Origin: Actinopolyspora biskrensis
Lineage (GTDB): Bacteria; Actinomycetota; Actinomycetes; Mycobacteriales; Pseudonocardiaceae
Reading direction: 5' to 3'
Assembly (NCBI RefSeq): GCF_013408175.1
Contig: NZ_JACBYW010000006.1
Coordinates: 310,001-374,000, forward strand
DNA length: 64,000 nt
Under the pieces are notes generated by a model. The model saw only the letters and a program-made list of their open reading frames with translations, had not been told where the DNA came from and searched no databases. This document shows, piece by piece, positions 52,050 to 61,222 of the stretch; position 1 is the stretch's first letter, and every line of letters begins with the position of its first letter. The position numbers were made by a program, and so were the translations under genes.

Positions 52050-52465
52050 CGAGGACCCGCTCGGAGGCCGCCTACTGGGGCTGGCGCATCCCGTTCCTCG
52101 CCAGCGTCGCGCTCATCGGAGTCGGGGCTCTACGTGCGGCTGCGCGTGCTGGAGAGCCCGGCGTTCCGCCAGGTCCGAACGCAGAACGCGGTGGTCAAGC
52201 TCCCGCTGGTGCGGGTGTTGCGCGACCAGCGGCGCGACGTGCTCAAGGCCATGTTCGTCCGCGCCGCCGAGCAGTCCCCGTTCCACATCTTCACGACGTT
52301 CGTGCTCACCTACGGCACGAAGGAGCTGGACGTGCCGCGCGGGCAGGTGCTCGGCTGCCTGATGGCGGCCGCCGCGCTCGGACTGCTGTCCATGCCGTTC
52401 TTCGGCTGGCTCTCCGACGTCGTGGGCAGGTGACGCGTCTACGGCTGCGGAATCGTGCTGACCCG
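52050..52465 (+). pseudogene. MFS transporter fragment
   Basis: Homology to metabolite:proton symporters starts at SEAAYWGWRIPFLASVALIGVG and shifts frame at a GGGG run near 52125. It continues LYVRLRVLESPAFRQV and FVRAAEQSPFHIFTTFVLTY up to LSDVVGR, where TGA replaces an Arg codon, then RVYGCGIVLT. Both ends of the transporter are missing. It is a dead remnant next to the APC exporter. Confidence 0.75.
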
Positions 52466-52504
52466 CACAACAGCCCCGGACGAACGGCGATCAGAGTCGA
52501 CGCT

Positions 52505-53860
52505 TCAAGTCACCTGCGCAAGCTGCCCTCCTGCAGCGCCACGACCGGCCACGAGAAGCCATGCGGCAGCGATGCCAAGCGGCCACAACAGGTACCAGCC
52601 AGTGAGGACGGACAGAACGACGAGCAGCACAAGGGCTGTTGCGGCCGATACGGTACCGGCTCGACTGGTATAGCGAAGAATCCGGATTCCGGCTGATGCG
52701 CCCACCACGTAAAGAGCCATGATGCAGGCGGTAGAGCTCAGCACCAACGTCTGCACGTCCAGATCAAAGAGGATCGATGCGGAAAACACGCTGCCGGTCA
52801 TCACCGCGACGATGATCAGGCTCCGCAGCGGGACCGCACCGGTCTCCGCACCAGGGGCGAAATACCGGGGAAGTGCGCCGTCCCGAGCCAGGGCAGCGGC
52901 AAGTTTGGAGGTGCCAGCCACATATGCGTTAATCGTCCCCGAGGTAACCAGTACCGCGATAAACGCGGCGACCACAGGACCGGTGGAACCCAACCCGAGC
53001 TCCAACAGCGCAGCGAGCGGAGTCGCTGTCTTGCCGGCCGACTCCCCGAGAGCCAGAGTGGTGACAGCAGCCAACAGAAGATAGAGCGAGCCGATGACCA
53101 CGAGGGCCCCCACGGTAGCCCGCTTGATATCCCTCTTGGGGTTCGCAAATTCACCCGACAAATGCGTGACGGTCTCCCACCCGTTGAAAGACCACATCAA
53201 CAGCGCTGCGGCAGATCCGACTGCCGCCCAGCCATGTGGGGCGAACGGTTCCAGGTTCCCCTCCCTGGCGTGCGGCACCGCGACGACCACCGCCGTCACG
53301 AGCAACAGGGCCAACGTCCCGGTCAGCAAGAGCTGCACCTTGCCTGACAGCCGAACCCCGAAAGCATTCGAGGCGAAGCCCAACGTGAGCATGGCCGCCG
53401 CATAGGCCACTGCTTCACCCTGTCCGCCGTGCGTGACCTCAGCCAGGTAAGAGGCACCGAACAAGGCCAGTGCAGGCATCCCGAGCGGGGCGCCGATAAA
53501 GAACCACCACCCCACGACGGCAGAAATCCGCTTCCCGAACGCCCTGCGCACATACGTTGACACCCCGCCCGAGTCGGGGAAGCGCGTCGCGAGTACCGCA
53601 AAAGTTGTCGCCAACGGGACAGACAAGACCACAAGCCCCAGCCAGGCCAGCAACGATGCCGGCCCGGCGAGTTCCGCAGCGAGTGCGGGCAGTGTCAGCA
53701 CTCCCGTGCCGAGTACGGCACCTACGTAAAGGGCCATGCCCTGCGGCATGCCTATCCCACCACCCCGCAAGGATTCTCCTCCCGAACTTGCGTCTTTCGC
53801 AGTCGTGCTCGTATCCAACAGTCCCTCCCCCGGGATTGGACACTCTTCGATGCGTGTCAC
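52505..53860 (-). CDS. APC-superfamily amino-acid transporter (YjeH-like)
   Basis: 451 residues, about twelve membrane segments. The first helix AVLGTGVLTLPALAAELAG and the following FPDSGGVSTYVRRAFG resemble E. coli YjeH, an exporter of methionine and branched-chain amino acids. WSFNGWETVTHLSGEFANPKRD is the conserved helix 6-7 block. The GTG at 53860 is listed; a TTG at 53818 behind GGGAGGGA has the better ribosome site. It is divergent from the LysR gene, which probably regulates it. Export is more likely than import, but this is inference. Confidence 0.82.
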   Translation of the reverse strand: MTRIEECPIPGEGLLDTSTTAKDASSGGESLRGGGIGMPQGMALYVGAVLGTGVLTLPALAAELAGPASLLAWLGLVVLSVPLATTFAVLATRFPDSGGVSTYVRRAFGKRISAVVGWWFFIGAPLGMPALALFGASYLAEVTHGGQGEAVAYAAAMLTLGFASNAFGVRLSGKVQLLLTGTLALLLVTAVVVAVPHAREGNLEPFAPHGWAAVGSAAALLMWSFNGWETVTHLSGEFANPKRDIKRATVGALVVIGSLYLLLAAVTTLALGESAGKTATPLAALLELGLGSTGPVVAAFIAVLVTSGTINAYVAGTSKLAAALARDGALPRYFAPGAETGAVPLRSLIIVAVMTGSVFSASILFDLDVQTLVLSSTACIMALYVVGASAGIRILRYTSRAGTVSAATALVLLVVLSVLTGWYLLWPLGIAAAWLLVAGRGAAGGQLAQVT

Positions 53861-54077
53861 TGTTCGCTCGCAGTGGGCCCCTTGCCGTCGATACCGCAGG
53901 AAACCAGGGCCGTCTCAAGCCCTCCGCAGATACTGCGGCTCCCGCGGCCCTAACCCCAGCTGATGGCGCGATGGGAAACGCAGCGGTTCGTGTCGACGTC
54001 CACGGCGACCATGGTGACTGTGGACGACCGTTGCAGTCTATTGCCAATTTCGCCAGGATTTTGTGTACCCTGCGTGA

Positions 54078-55058
54078 ATGGTTGACCTACGCCGACTCCA
54101 CATGCTCAGGGTGGTGCACCAGCAGGGAACCGTCACTGCTGCCGCAGAGGCCCTGCACCTCACGCCCTCGGGGGTTTCCCGCCACATTCGTGAGCTCGCG
54201 CGTGAGCTCAAGGTCCCGCTCCTGGAACCACAGGGCCGCAACATCCGGCTGACCCCAGCCGGGTACCTGCTGATCGAGCACGCCGACGTGCTGCTCGCCC
54301 GATGGGAACAAGCACAGGCGGAGTTGGAGTCCCACCGAGCCGGCATGAGCAGACCGCTGCGCGTCGCGGGCTTCACCACTGCGGTAAGCGGCCTGATCGC
54401 GCCCGCGGCCGGACAACTGCGGAACAGCCATCCCGATTTCCAGGTACACGTTCGCGAGTGCGACACCATGCAGAGCATGGACCTGCTGGTGGCCGGCGAG
54501 GTGGATCTCGCGGTCGTGGAGCCCATCGAGGGCGGGCCACCGCCGGATGATGCGCGGTTCGAGCAAATCCCCCTGCTGGAGGAACCGTTCATCATGCTCG
54601 TACCTGCCGCCCACCCACTGGCGCAGGCGTCGACGGTGCAGCTGGCGGACGCGGCAGCCGAGGACTGGATCGTCGCCGAGCCGGGTACGTGCGACCATGC
54701 CCAGCGGGTGCGGGGCCTGTGCGCGGCAGCCGGGTTCTCGCCGCGGATCGTGCACTCCGCCACCCACTGGCCGGCGGTCTGGTCGCTGGTCAGTAACGGC
54801 CTGGGCGTCTCGCTGATCCCGCAGCTGGCTGAAGGCCCCGCAGGGCAGGCAGTCGTTCGGGTACCGGTCTCCAGCGAGAACATGCCGATGCGGCGGATCC
54901 TCACCTGCGTACGCCGGGGCAGCCGACGGAACCCGCTCATCGACCTCGGGGTTCAGGCGCTCAAAGATGCGGTCCACGACCATCAACCCCTCGACGACGA
55001 GCCAACATCCAGCCGTCAGCTCACCTGTTCACCGGGCGCGACGCCAAAGAGCTCCTAA
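54078..55058 (+). CDS. LysR-family transcriptional regulator, 3' end altered by IS
   Basis: 326 residues. The N-terminal winged helix has DLRRLHMLRVVHQQGTVTAAAEALHLTPSGVSRHI; the co-inducer domain follows from about residue 92. It is divergent from the APC transporter across 217 bp, the usual arrangement for LysR control of a transporter. The last three codons lie inside the left end of an IS5-type element: the IS supplies the stop codon at 55056. The original C-terminus is therefore lost or changed, but the domain core is intact. Confidence 0.85.
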   Translation: MVDLRRLHMLRVVHQQGTVTAAAEALHLTPSGVSRHIRELARELKVPLLEPQGRNIRLTPAGYLLIEHADVLLARWEQAQAELESHRAGMSRPLRVAGFTTAVSGLIAPAAGQLRNSHPDFQVHVRECDTMQSMDLLVAGEVDLAVVEPIEGGPPPDDARFEQIPLLEEPFIMLVPAAHPLAQASTVQLADAAAEDWIVAEPGTCDHAQRVRGLCAAAGFSPRIVHSATHWPAVWSLVSNGLGVSLIPQLAEGPAGQAVVRVPVSSENMPMRRILTCVRRGSRRNPLIDLGVQALKDAVHDHQPLDDEPTSSRQLTCSPGATPKSS

Positions 55059-55896
55059 CGTATCTGGGTTGGGAGTCGGCGCCAGCAGATGAGGCTGTTG
55101 GCGAGGGTGGGGAAGCCTTGGTGGATGTCGGTGCGGCGTTCCCAGCGGGTGGCCAGGCGGCGGAATCGCTGCAGCAGCGCCAGGGTTTGTTCGACGACCC
55201 AGCGCACGGGCTGGTTGTTGTCGCGGGCGCCGCGACGGATGATCAGCGGCCGGATGCCGCGGTCTCGCAACAGCTCTCGGTAACGGTCGTAGTCATAGCC
55301 GCGGTCGGCGACCAAGGCCTCCGGCTTGCGGCGGGGTCGCCCGACTCGGCCGCGCACGGGCGGAATCGCCTCAACCAGCGGCAGCAGTTGGGTGATGTCG
55401 TTGCGGTCGCCGCCGGTGAGGACCGTGGCCAAAGGAACACCACCACCGTCGCAGATCAGGTGGTGCTTGGACCCCGCCTTGGCGCGGTCGAGGGGACTGG
55501 GACCGGTATCGGTGCCCCCTTCGCCCGCACATGCGAGGCATCCGCGATCGCACGGGACCAGTCGATCTGATCGGCAGCGTGCAGCTCGGCCCACAAGACC
55601 TCGTGCAGTTGGTCAAACACACCGGCTGCAACCCAGTCCCGTAAGCGTCGCCAGCAGGTCATCCCCGGAACCGAAGCCGAGCTCTTGTGGCAGGTCTTCC
55701 CACCCGATGCCCGTGTAGAGCACGAACAGGGTCCCTTGCAGCACCGCGCGATCGGGCAACGGCTTCGGGCCCGTCTTACTCGCCGGACGCACCGGCAACA
55801 GCGGCTCGATGCGCTCCCACAACCCGTCCGACACGATCCACGGCGCAGCCACACCAAGATCATCTCAAACCAAGATCCCCAATGCGTTAGGGACTC
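55049..55896 (-). mobile_element. IS5-type element B, second copy, about 848 bp
   Basis: Left end GAGCTCCTAACGTATCTGGG; reversed right end GAGTCCCTAACGCATTGGGG. It is the same element as 36871-37719. The transposase is in three frames, so this copy is also unlikely to move on its own. Confidence 0.72.
55055..55852 (-). pseudogene. IS5-family transposase of element B, second copy, two frameshifts
   Basis: The frame from 55852 (MAAPWIVSDGLWERIEPLLP) runs to GFGSG and then loses phase at a GGGG run; the related copy at 36915 has GGG there. A second frame carries WRRLRDWVAAGVFDQLHE to ASHVRAKG. A third frame continues TGPSPLDRAKAGSKHHL to the stop at 55055, with DDE blocks GGDRND, VADRGYD and RWVVEQTL. 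The second shift may be the natural orfA/orfB slip; the first is damage. Confidence 0.7.
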
Positions 55897-56354
55897 GAAG
55901 GAGGTCGCTTTTACTGCTGGACCTCCCCGACTTCTTGAGTTCAGTCGGTGGCAGCAGGTGGTCCTGGTGTTCGATTCGCAGGTCGGATGGTGACTGCGGC
56001 TGAGCGCGAAGAGACCTCCCGGGTGCGGCCGAGGGGCTGCAACGCCGGGAGATCGCGGACCGGATCGGCGTGCTGCTCGCGTCGTGTCGAGAGAAATCGG
56101 TCGTCACGGTGGTTCCACCGATGTCTTGGGGCCCGCCCCGCAAAATTCACGATCGGAAAAATCCAGCGAAGTCTTCACCGAACTCCCCGCATCGCATGCT
56201 TCCACCAGCTGAATCCGTCGTCCACTTCGCTCACCACCGAGCCCAGCCACCCCGCTGAGTTCTTACACCAACAGCCCCCGGACACACCGGGGCGATTCAC
56301 TGGGATCCACGGCCAGGTAGAGACGAGTGCTGTGGTGGGTCGGGCGCCGGCACA
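55897..56354. other. Intergenic with IS30-like remnant
   Basis: 458 bp. Read across two frames at about 55985-56125 it gives TAAEREE, EGLQRREIADRIGV and SREIGRHGGSTD, which resemble the helix-turn-helix of IS30 transposases. No further part of that gene is present. The rest shows nothing. Confidence 0.4.
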
Positions 56355-57617
56355 TCAGCGGGTTTCGGCGACAACACGGGCGAGAATGCTCAGACCTTCC
56401 TCCAATTCACCGGAGGAAATGCTGAGCGGGGGAAGCAGCTTGACGACTTCGCTCAGCGCACCCGACGTCTCCAGCAACAGCCCGTGTTCGAAGGCCCGCG
56501 CGCATACGGCGGACGCCTGCTCCGGATTCGTGAATTCGATACCCCATGCGAGGCCACGGCCGCGATATGAGGCATCAGCGCGCTCAGCGCAGATCGTCTG
56601 CAGGCTCCGCTCGACCTGCTCGGCGTGCGCCTGGGTCTGCTTCTGTGTCTGATCGTCCTTCCAGTAAGTGGCCAGGGCGGCGGTGGCGGTGACGAAGGCG
56701 GGATTGTTGCCGCGGAAGGTTCCGTTGTGCTCACCCACTTCCCACATGTCCAATTCAGGCTTGAACAGGGTCAGGGACATCGGAAGGCCGTAGCCGCTGA
56801 TGGACTTGGACAGCGTGACGATGTCCGGCACGACACCTGCCTCTTCGAAAGAGAAGAAGGCGCCCGTGCGACCGCATCCCATCTGGATGTCGTCGATGAT
56901 GAGGAGCATACCGTGCCGCTTGCACAGAGCAGCGAGTTGCCGCAGCCACTGGGCCCGGGCCACATTGATCCCACCCTCCCCCTGCACGGTCTCCACGATC
57001 ACGGCTGCGGGTTTGTTCAGGCCTGATCCCTTGTCCTCCAGCAGCCGCTCGAACCACAGAAAGTCCGGGACCTGCCCATCGAGGTAGCGATCGAAAGGCA
57101 TCGGTGCGCCATGGACGAGCGGGACGCCTGCCCCGGCCCGTTTGAAGGCGTTGCCGGTAACAGCCAAGGCCCCCAGCGACATGCCGTGGAAAGCGTTGGT
57201 GAACGAGACGATCGTCTCGCGGCCCGTGACCTTCCGGGCCAGCTTCAGCGCGGCCTCAACGGCGTTGGTGCCCGTCGGTCCCGGAAACATGACTGTGTAC
57301 GACAGATCGCGCGGGCGCAGCGCGTAGTGCTCGAAAGCTTCCAGGAAGCTGCGCTTGGCAGCGCTGGCCATGTCCAACCCGTGGGTGATGCCGTCGCGCT
57401 CGAGATAGTCCAGCAGCGCCCGCTTCAGTACCGGATTGTTGTGTCCGTAGTTCAGGGCCCCGGCTCCGGCGAAGAAGTCCAGGTAGGGACGCCCCCGTTC
57501 ATCATACAGGTGACTGCCTTGCGCGCGGTCGAAAACGGCGGGCCAGTCACGGCAGTAGCTGCGTACGTTTGACTCCCGCTCTTCGAAAACGCTCAGGTCG
57601 GGCGCAGTGATCGTCAC
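56355..57617 (-). CDS. ectB: Diaminobutyrate--2-oxoglutarate aminotransferase (EctB-like)
   Basis: 420 residues from the GTG at 57617, six bases after AAGGAGG. It is a class III aminotransferase: FPGPTGTNAVEAALKLAR, IIDDIQMGCGRTGAFFSFE and LSKSISGYGLPM with the PLP lysine. FEERESNVRSYCRDWPAVFDRA is the typical EctB start. It makes L-2,4-diaminobutyrate from aspartate semialdehyde. In ectoine pathways ectA, ectB and ectC are adjacent; here ectA is divergent and ectC is absent, so the product may feed the neighbouring biosynthetic operon. Confidence 0.9.
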   Translation of the reverse strand: MTITAPDLSVFEERESNVRSYCRDWPAVFDRAQGSHLYDERGRPYLDFFAGAGALNYGHNNPVLKRALLDYLERDGITHGLDMASAAKRSFLEAFEHYALRPRDLSYTVMFPGPTGTNAVEAALKLARKVTGRETIVSFTNAFHGMSLGALAVTGNAFKRAGAGVPLVHGAPMPFDRYLDGQVPDFLWFERLLEDKGSGLNKPAAVIVETVQGEGGINVARAQWLRQLAALCKRHGMLLIIDDIQMGCGRTGAFFSFEEAGVVPDIVTLSKSISGYGLPMSLTLFKPELDMWEVGEHNGTFRGNNPAFVTATAALATYWKDDQTQKQTQAHAEQVERSLQTICAERADASYRGRGLAWGIEFTNPEQASAVCARAFEHGLLLETSGALSEVVKLLPPLSISSGELEEGLSILARVVAETR

Positions 57618-58151
57618 GGAGTTCCTCCTTGTATGTTTACCTTCTACCCCGCAGAAGCGGTCGTTGTAATTACGGCGACGCAGCCACAGCACCTTCCTTC
57701 AGGCTCGATCCACCCGAGCTGATCACGCGGCGGCCACACCCGTGGGCACGGCCCGCCCAACGTCACGAACTGCGACTTCCGCATCGAGGACTCGCACACC
57801 GACTTCGAGTTTCATGCAGCCGCTCACGTCGCGCGGCTGGGTGTTAACGGGATTGGCGATGGCCAGGGGCAGGAGTGATGCGCCGGCACATCGCTTCCGT
57901 CGCCTCCTGCTTCTGGTCAGATGAGTTTCGTGGAGCAGTATACAGCGATGCGGGATTTTGAACATTTCATCCCTCGTGATCCGCTGCATTTTTACCCCGC
58001 CGACCCGTGATGGGTAGACGAACGGGTGGAAATGGATGACACTCGGGTGGAGGAGCGCGCGCCCGCCTCGGCCGTCTCTTCGCAGGGGAGAGACCAGGAT
58101 CATGCCGGTCCCCAACTGACGCTCCGATTCTTCTGAGCGAAAGGGAGAACG
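57618..58151. other. Divergent region of ectB and ectA, with a coding remnant
   Basis: 534 bp. An open plus-strand frame at 57723-57878, without a start codon, reads NCDFRIEDSHTDFEFHAAA and then HVARLGVNGIG before a TGA. It looks like the C-terminal tail of a decayed gene, family not recognised. The AT-rich part near 57930-57990 may hold the ectA promoter; AAGGGAG is its ribosome site. Confidence 0.45.
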
Positions 58152-58670
58152 ATGACCGCATCGCCGCCGCAGAATAACGGTACCGATGTCCAATACCGCA
58201 CACCTACCCCGGCGGACGCCATTGCTGTCTGGCAGATGGTCGCCAACGAGCCGATGCTGGACGACAACAGTTCTTACCACTACACGCTTTGGTTCCGGGA
58301 CTTTGCTGAGACCTCCATGGTGGCCAACGTGGGAGACGAACTCGTGGGGTTCATGACCGGATATCGACGACCCTGCAAACCGGACACATTCTTCATCTGG
58401 CAGGCGGCGGTCAAGCCCGGAAGCGGCATTTCGGGTCTCGGGGTCGACATCCTCGCAAACGCGATCGACTTCCAACTGACCACCGGGGCGAAGTACGTGG
58501 AAACGACTATTTCCGAGCAGAACAAGGCAGTCACCATGCTGCTGCACATGATCGCCAAGAAATACGACGCCGACATCGCCACCGAACTCCTGTTCGCTGC
58601 GGAAGCGCTTCCAGATGGTGACCATGACGAGGTCCTCTACCGCCTCGGACCGCTGAACCCTCGCACCTGA
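58152..58670 (+). CDS. ectA: L-2,4-diaminobutyrate N-acetyltransferase (EctA-like)
   Basis: 172 residues after AAGGGAG. It is a GNAT fold: YRTPTPADAIAVWQMV at the N-terminus, DELVGFMTGYRRP, FIWQAAVKPGSGISGLG (acetyl-CoA loop) and YVETTISEQNKAV. This is the EctA pattern. It acetylates diaminobutyrate made by EctB to N-gamma-acetyl-diaminobutyrate, normally the substrate of ectoine synthase. No ectC lies in the window. Confidence 0.9.
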   Translation: MTASPPQNNGTDVQYRTPTPADAIAVWQMVANEPMLDDNSSYHYTLWFRDFAETSMVANVGDELVGFMTGYRRPCKPDTFFIWQAAVKPGSGISGLGVDILANAIDFQLTTGAKYVETTISEQNKAVTMLLHMIAKKYDADIATELLFAAEALPDGDHDEVLYRLGPLNPRT

Positions 58671-58712
58671 AGCTGGGGCGGGGGCGGCCCGGAGCGGTCG
58701 GCCCCATCGCCC

Positions 58713-59504
58713 TCAGGTGGGAAGCAGCGAACGCACCTCCACAGCGGTGATCCGATGTGTGCTGGCGATCGCGGCGGCATGGCCTTCTACGAACACGTCC
58801 AGCAGGTGGATCGGGGACGATGGCCAGTCCTCGGCGGGGAGCCCTCGAGGCACAGCCAGATCACCCTGGACTCCGATACGGTCCAGGCGAGCCGCTAGTC
58901 CGTGTCCGGTGAGCTTGACGGCGGCTTCCTTCCGCGACCAGAGCCGCGCGAACGCCTCCGCCAAGTCATGTGCGGGCAGTTGGGACAGAGTTGCGGCTTC
59001 GTCCGATGTGACGGTGCGGCCCATGAGACGCCCCGGGACACGGAGGTTCCCCAATGTTTCAAGGTCGGCGCCCACGAACCCCCGGGTCACGACACCGATG
59101 ACAACCCGATGGCGAGTGTGCGCGACCGAGTAGTCGTATCCGGCTCCGACTACGCGAGGGCGTCCATGGTCGGCGCTGCAGCGGTCGCAGGTCCGGTCGA
59201 TGCGCACAAGATCGGTCGGCCTGCCAGTATACCGGCAGGCGATCAATCGCTGCGCTCCGCGGGAGGTGACGAATAGATTCCGCTGCCCGCCCTTGGGAAT
59301 CATCTCGGCGCGGGCGGCCTCGATTGGCGTCAGCAGTCCTTCCCAGTGCGGTCGCTCCCGGACCGGCACCGACCAGAGGTGGCACTCGCCGACGGCGGGT
59401 AGGGCGTAGAGGGGAGACAGCTTCGTTCCCTTCCAGGCATGATTCCGGCCCCGTCGTCCGCAGCTCCGGCGCCCCGGGCCGCGGACGACGGGGCCGGGGG
59501 TCAA
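58713..59504 (-). CDS. 4'-phosphopantetheinyl transferase, Sfp type
   Basis: About 263 residues. The signature blocks are FVGADLETL (the GxD Mg site) and LWSRKEAAVKLTG; YDYSVAHTRHRV precedes them. It loads the phosphopantetheine arm on carrier proteins, consistent with a carrier-based pathway. The frame opens with a TTG at 59504 that overlaps the halogenase stop; the first 25 codons look poorly conserved, so the true start may be further in, before KLSPLYALPAVGE. It is the last gene of the overlapped operon. Confidence 0.82.
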   Translation of the reverse strand: MTPGPVVRGPGRRSCGRRGRNHAWKGTKLSPLYALPAVGECHLWSVPVRERPHWEGLLTPIEAARAEMIPKGGQRNLFVTSRGAQRLIACRYTGRPTDLVRIDRTCDRCSADHGRPRVVGAGYDYSVAHTRHRVVIGVVTRGFVGADLETLGNLRVPGRLMGRTVTSDEAATLSQLPAHDLAEAFARLWSRKEAAVKLTGHGLAARLDRIGVQGDLAVPRGLPAEDWPSSPIHLLDVFVEGHAAAIASTHRITAVEVRSLLPT

Positions 59505-61222
59505 ACCTCATATTCGGTTCCCACGCCGTCGAAGCGGAGGCGGTCCTGGATCAAGACCCGCTCGCCGTTCTTGTCGAAGCCCACCAGGAGACCTGCCTCC
59601 ATGAGACGGATGACGATCTGTGAGCTGATCTCCTGCTGGCCGGCGTCGCCCAGTTCGCGGATGAGCTCCTTGTAGCCGACCTCCTCCTTCAGGAGACGGC
59701 TGAGGATCTCCCGGTGCTCTTCCTCCACGGGCCACTTGATCATGTCACGGCCGTCTTCATTCGCCAGGACCTGCTTGGGTTCCAGGGTGAACGTTTCAGG
59801 ATCGATCTTGTAGTAGGGCTTGAGGACGACCTCTGCGCCGTTCCACTGCAGTCGCTTGATGCGGTTGAGCCGCTTGGTCAGTTGGCTGATCCAGCGCACA
59901 CGAGCTGGCTCGAGCTCCCTGTCGGTGAACTCGTCGCTCAGCTCCGTGCGTTGGTGGCGTCCGATACTCATCATGGTCGCCGCTCGGTCGCGGAAGTCGG
60001 CCACCGACACCGTGCCGTCCTTGCTGGAAGCAGCCAACCTCTCGAACCAGCCCTTGCGGTTCAGGCGTCCGTCATCAGATTCGCTGATCCGCCGCTTGGA
60101 CCAGAACGCGGACTCCGGTTCGGTGAAGGAAGCCAAGGTGTAGAAGGAGGCGAGGAACTCATGGTACTGTTCGTAGGTTTCACGGTAGGAGCGGTTGTAC
60201 CAGGCGTGAACCTCCTCACTCTCGTCCTTCCGTTTGGTGATCCGGTCGATCGCGGCGGCCGCGGAGACGGCCGACTGCGTAGCCAGGTGCACGCCCTGGG
60301 AGAACAAGGGGTCCGTGAAGCAGGCCGAGTCGCCGGAGAGGAAGTAGCGTCCGGCGGAGTACACCTCGGAATCGTATGACCAGTCGTGGATGACACGGAC
60401 CTCGTCGGTCATCTCGGCGTCGCCGAGGATCTCCTTGGCGCGGGTGGCCTTGGCGAGAGTCTCCCGGTAGAAGCGCTCGGGCCCCTTCTCCTTGACCTCG
60501 CTCGACTTTGAGCGGTCTACGACCAGCCCCACGCTGTAGAGGTCGTCCGCGACCGGAATCATCCAGACCCAGCCGTCCTCGAAGGTGATGGAGTAGGTCG
60601 TCCCCTTGAGGTCGCCTTCGAAGGGGTCGGCACGTCGGAAGTACGACCAGATGGCGAAGCTCTTGTAGAACTCGTCGTAGTGCCGCACCTTGAGCTTCCG
60701 GGCCAGGGGCCCGTTGGAGCCGCCCGCGTCGATCACGAAGTCGAACTCGACCTGATTGTCGGCTTTCCCCGCGGTAAGCGACACCTTGTCCGGATCCGAT
60801 ATGTCCACATTGGATACCGATGTGTTCTCGGACACCTCGATTCCACGTTCCTTAACCTCGTCGAGCAGGAGCTTGTCGAATTCATCGCGCTTGACCTGGA
60901 TAGCGTGGTCGAAAACCCACGGCGAGCTCTGTGGCGTGGTGAAGGAGAAAGTCCACGGGGCCTCGTCCCGTCCCCACAGGAAAGTTGCCGAGGGCTTCTT
61001 CACGAAGTTGCGCGCGTCGATCTTCTGCTGCAGGCCCAGTCGGTTGAAGATGGACAGTGTTCCCGGCAGGAACGACTCTCCGACCTTGTAGCGAGGAAAG
61101 ATTTCGCGCTCGAAAACGACCGGTCGGTGGCCGAGCTTGTGCAGCGTGAGGGCGGCGGTGCAGCCAGCGGGGCCGGCCCCGATGACAGCGACGGTCGATC
61201 GGTTCAAGATGAGTCCTCTCAT
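59501..61222 (-). CDS. Flavin-dependent halogenase (carrier-protein-type)
   Basis: 573 residues. The FAD motif GAGPAGCTAAL, RYKVGESFLPG, the halogenase signature W-x-W-x-I-P (WVWMIP, residues 218-223) and SGDSACFTDPLFSQGVH are all visible. Proteins with this set and length resemble halogenases acting on carrier-bound substrates (PltA and CmlS groups) rather than free tryptophan. They install Cl or Br using FADH2, O2 and halide. The ATG at 61222 overlaps the previous stop; a TTG at 61207 behind GAGAGGA is possible. The C-terminal 150 residues are longer than minimal halogenases. A plain FAD monooxygenase remains an alternative. Confidence 0.75.
   Translation of the reverse strand: MRGLILNRSTVAVIGAGPAGCTAALTLHKLGHRPVVFEREIFPRYKVGESFLPGTLSIFNRLGLQQKIDARNFVKKPSATFLWGRDEAPWTFSFTTPQSSPWVFDHAIQVKRDEFDKLLLDEVKERGIEVSENTSVSNVDISDPDKVSLTAGKADNQVEFDFVIDAGGSNGPLARKLKVRHYDEFYKSFAIWSYFRRADPFEGDLKGTTYSITFEDGWVWMIPVADDLYSVGLVVDRSKSSEVKEKGPERFYRETLAKATRAKEILGDAEMTDEVRVIHDWSYDSEVYSAGRYFLSGDSACFTDPLFSQGVHLATQSAVSAAAAIDRITKRKDESEEVHAWYNRSYRETYEQYHEFLASFYTLASFTEPESAFWSKRRISESDDGRLNRKGWFERLAASSKDGTVSVADFRDRAATMMSIGRHQRTELSDEFTDRELEPARVRWISQLTKRLNRIKRLQWNGAEVVLKPYYKIDPETFTLEPKQVLANEDGRDMIKWPVEEEHREILSRLLKEEVGYKELIRELGDAGQQEISSQIVIRLMEAGLLVGFDKNGERVLIQDRLRFDGVGTEYEV

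Noticed and set aside
57723-58625. A 300-codon minus-strand ORF opposite ectA
   Set aside because: The plus-strand EctA has clear GNAT motifs; the antisense frame has no recognisable domain.
56355-58670. Complete ectoine pathway
   Set aside because: No ectoine synthase or hydroxylase is visible, and the two ect-like genes are divergent.
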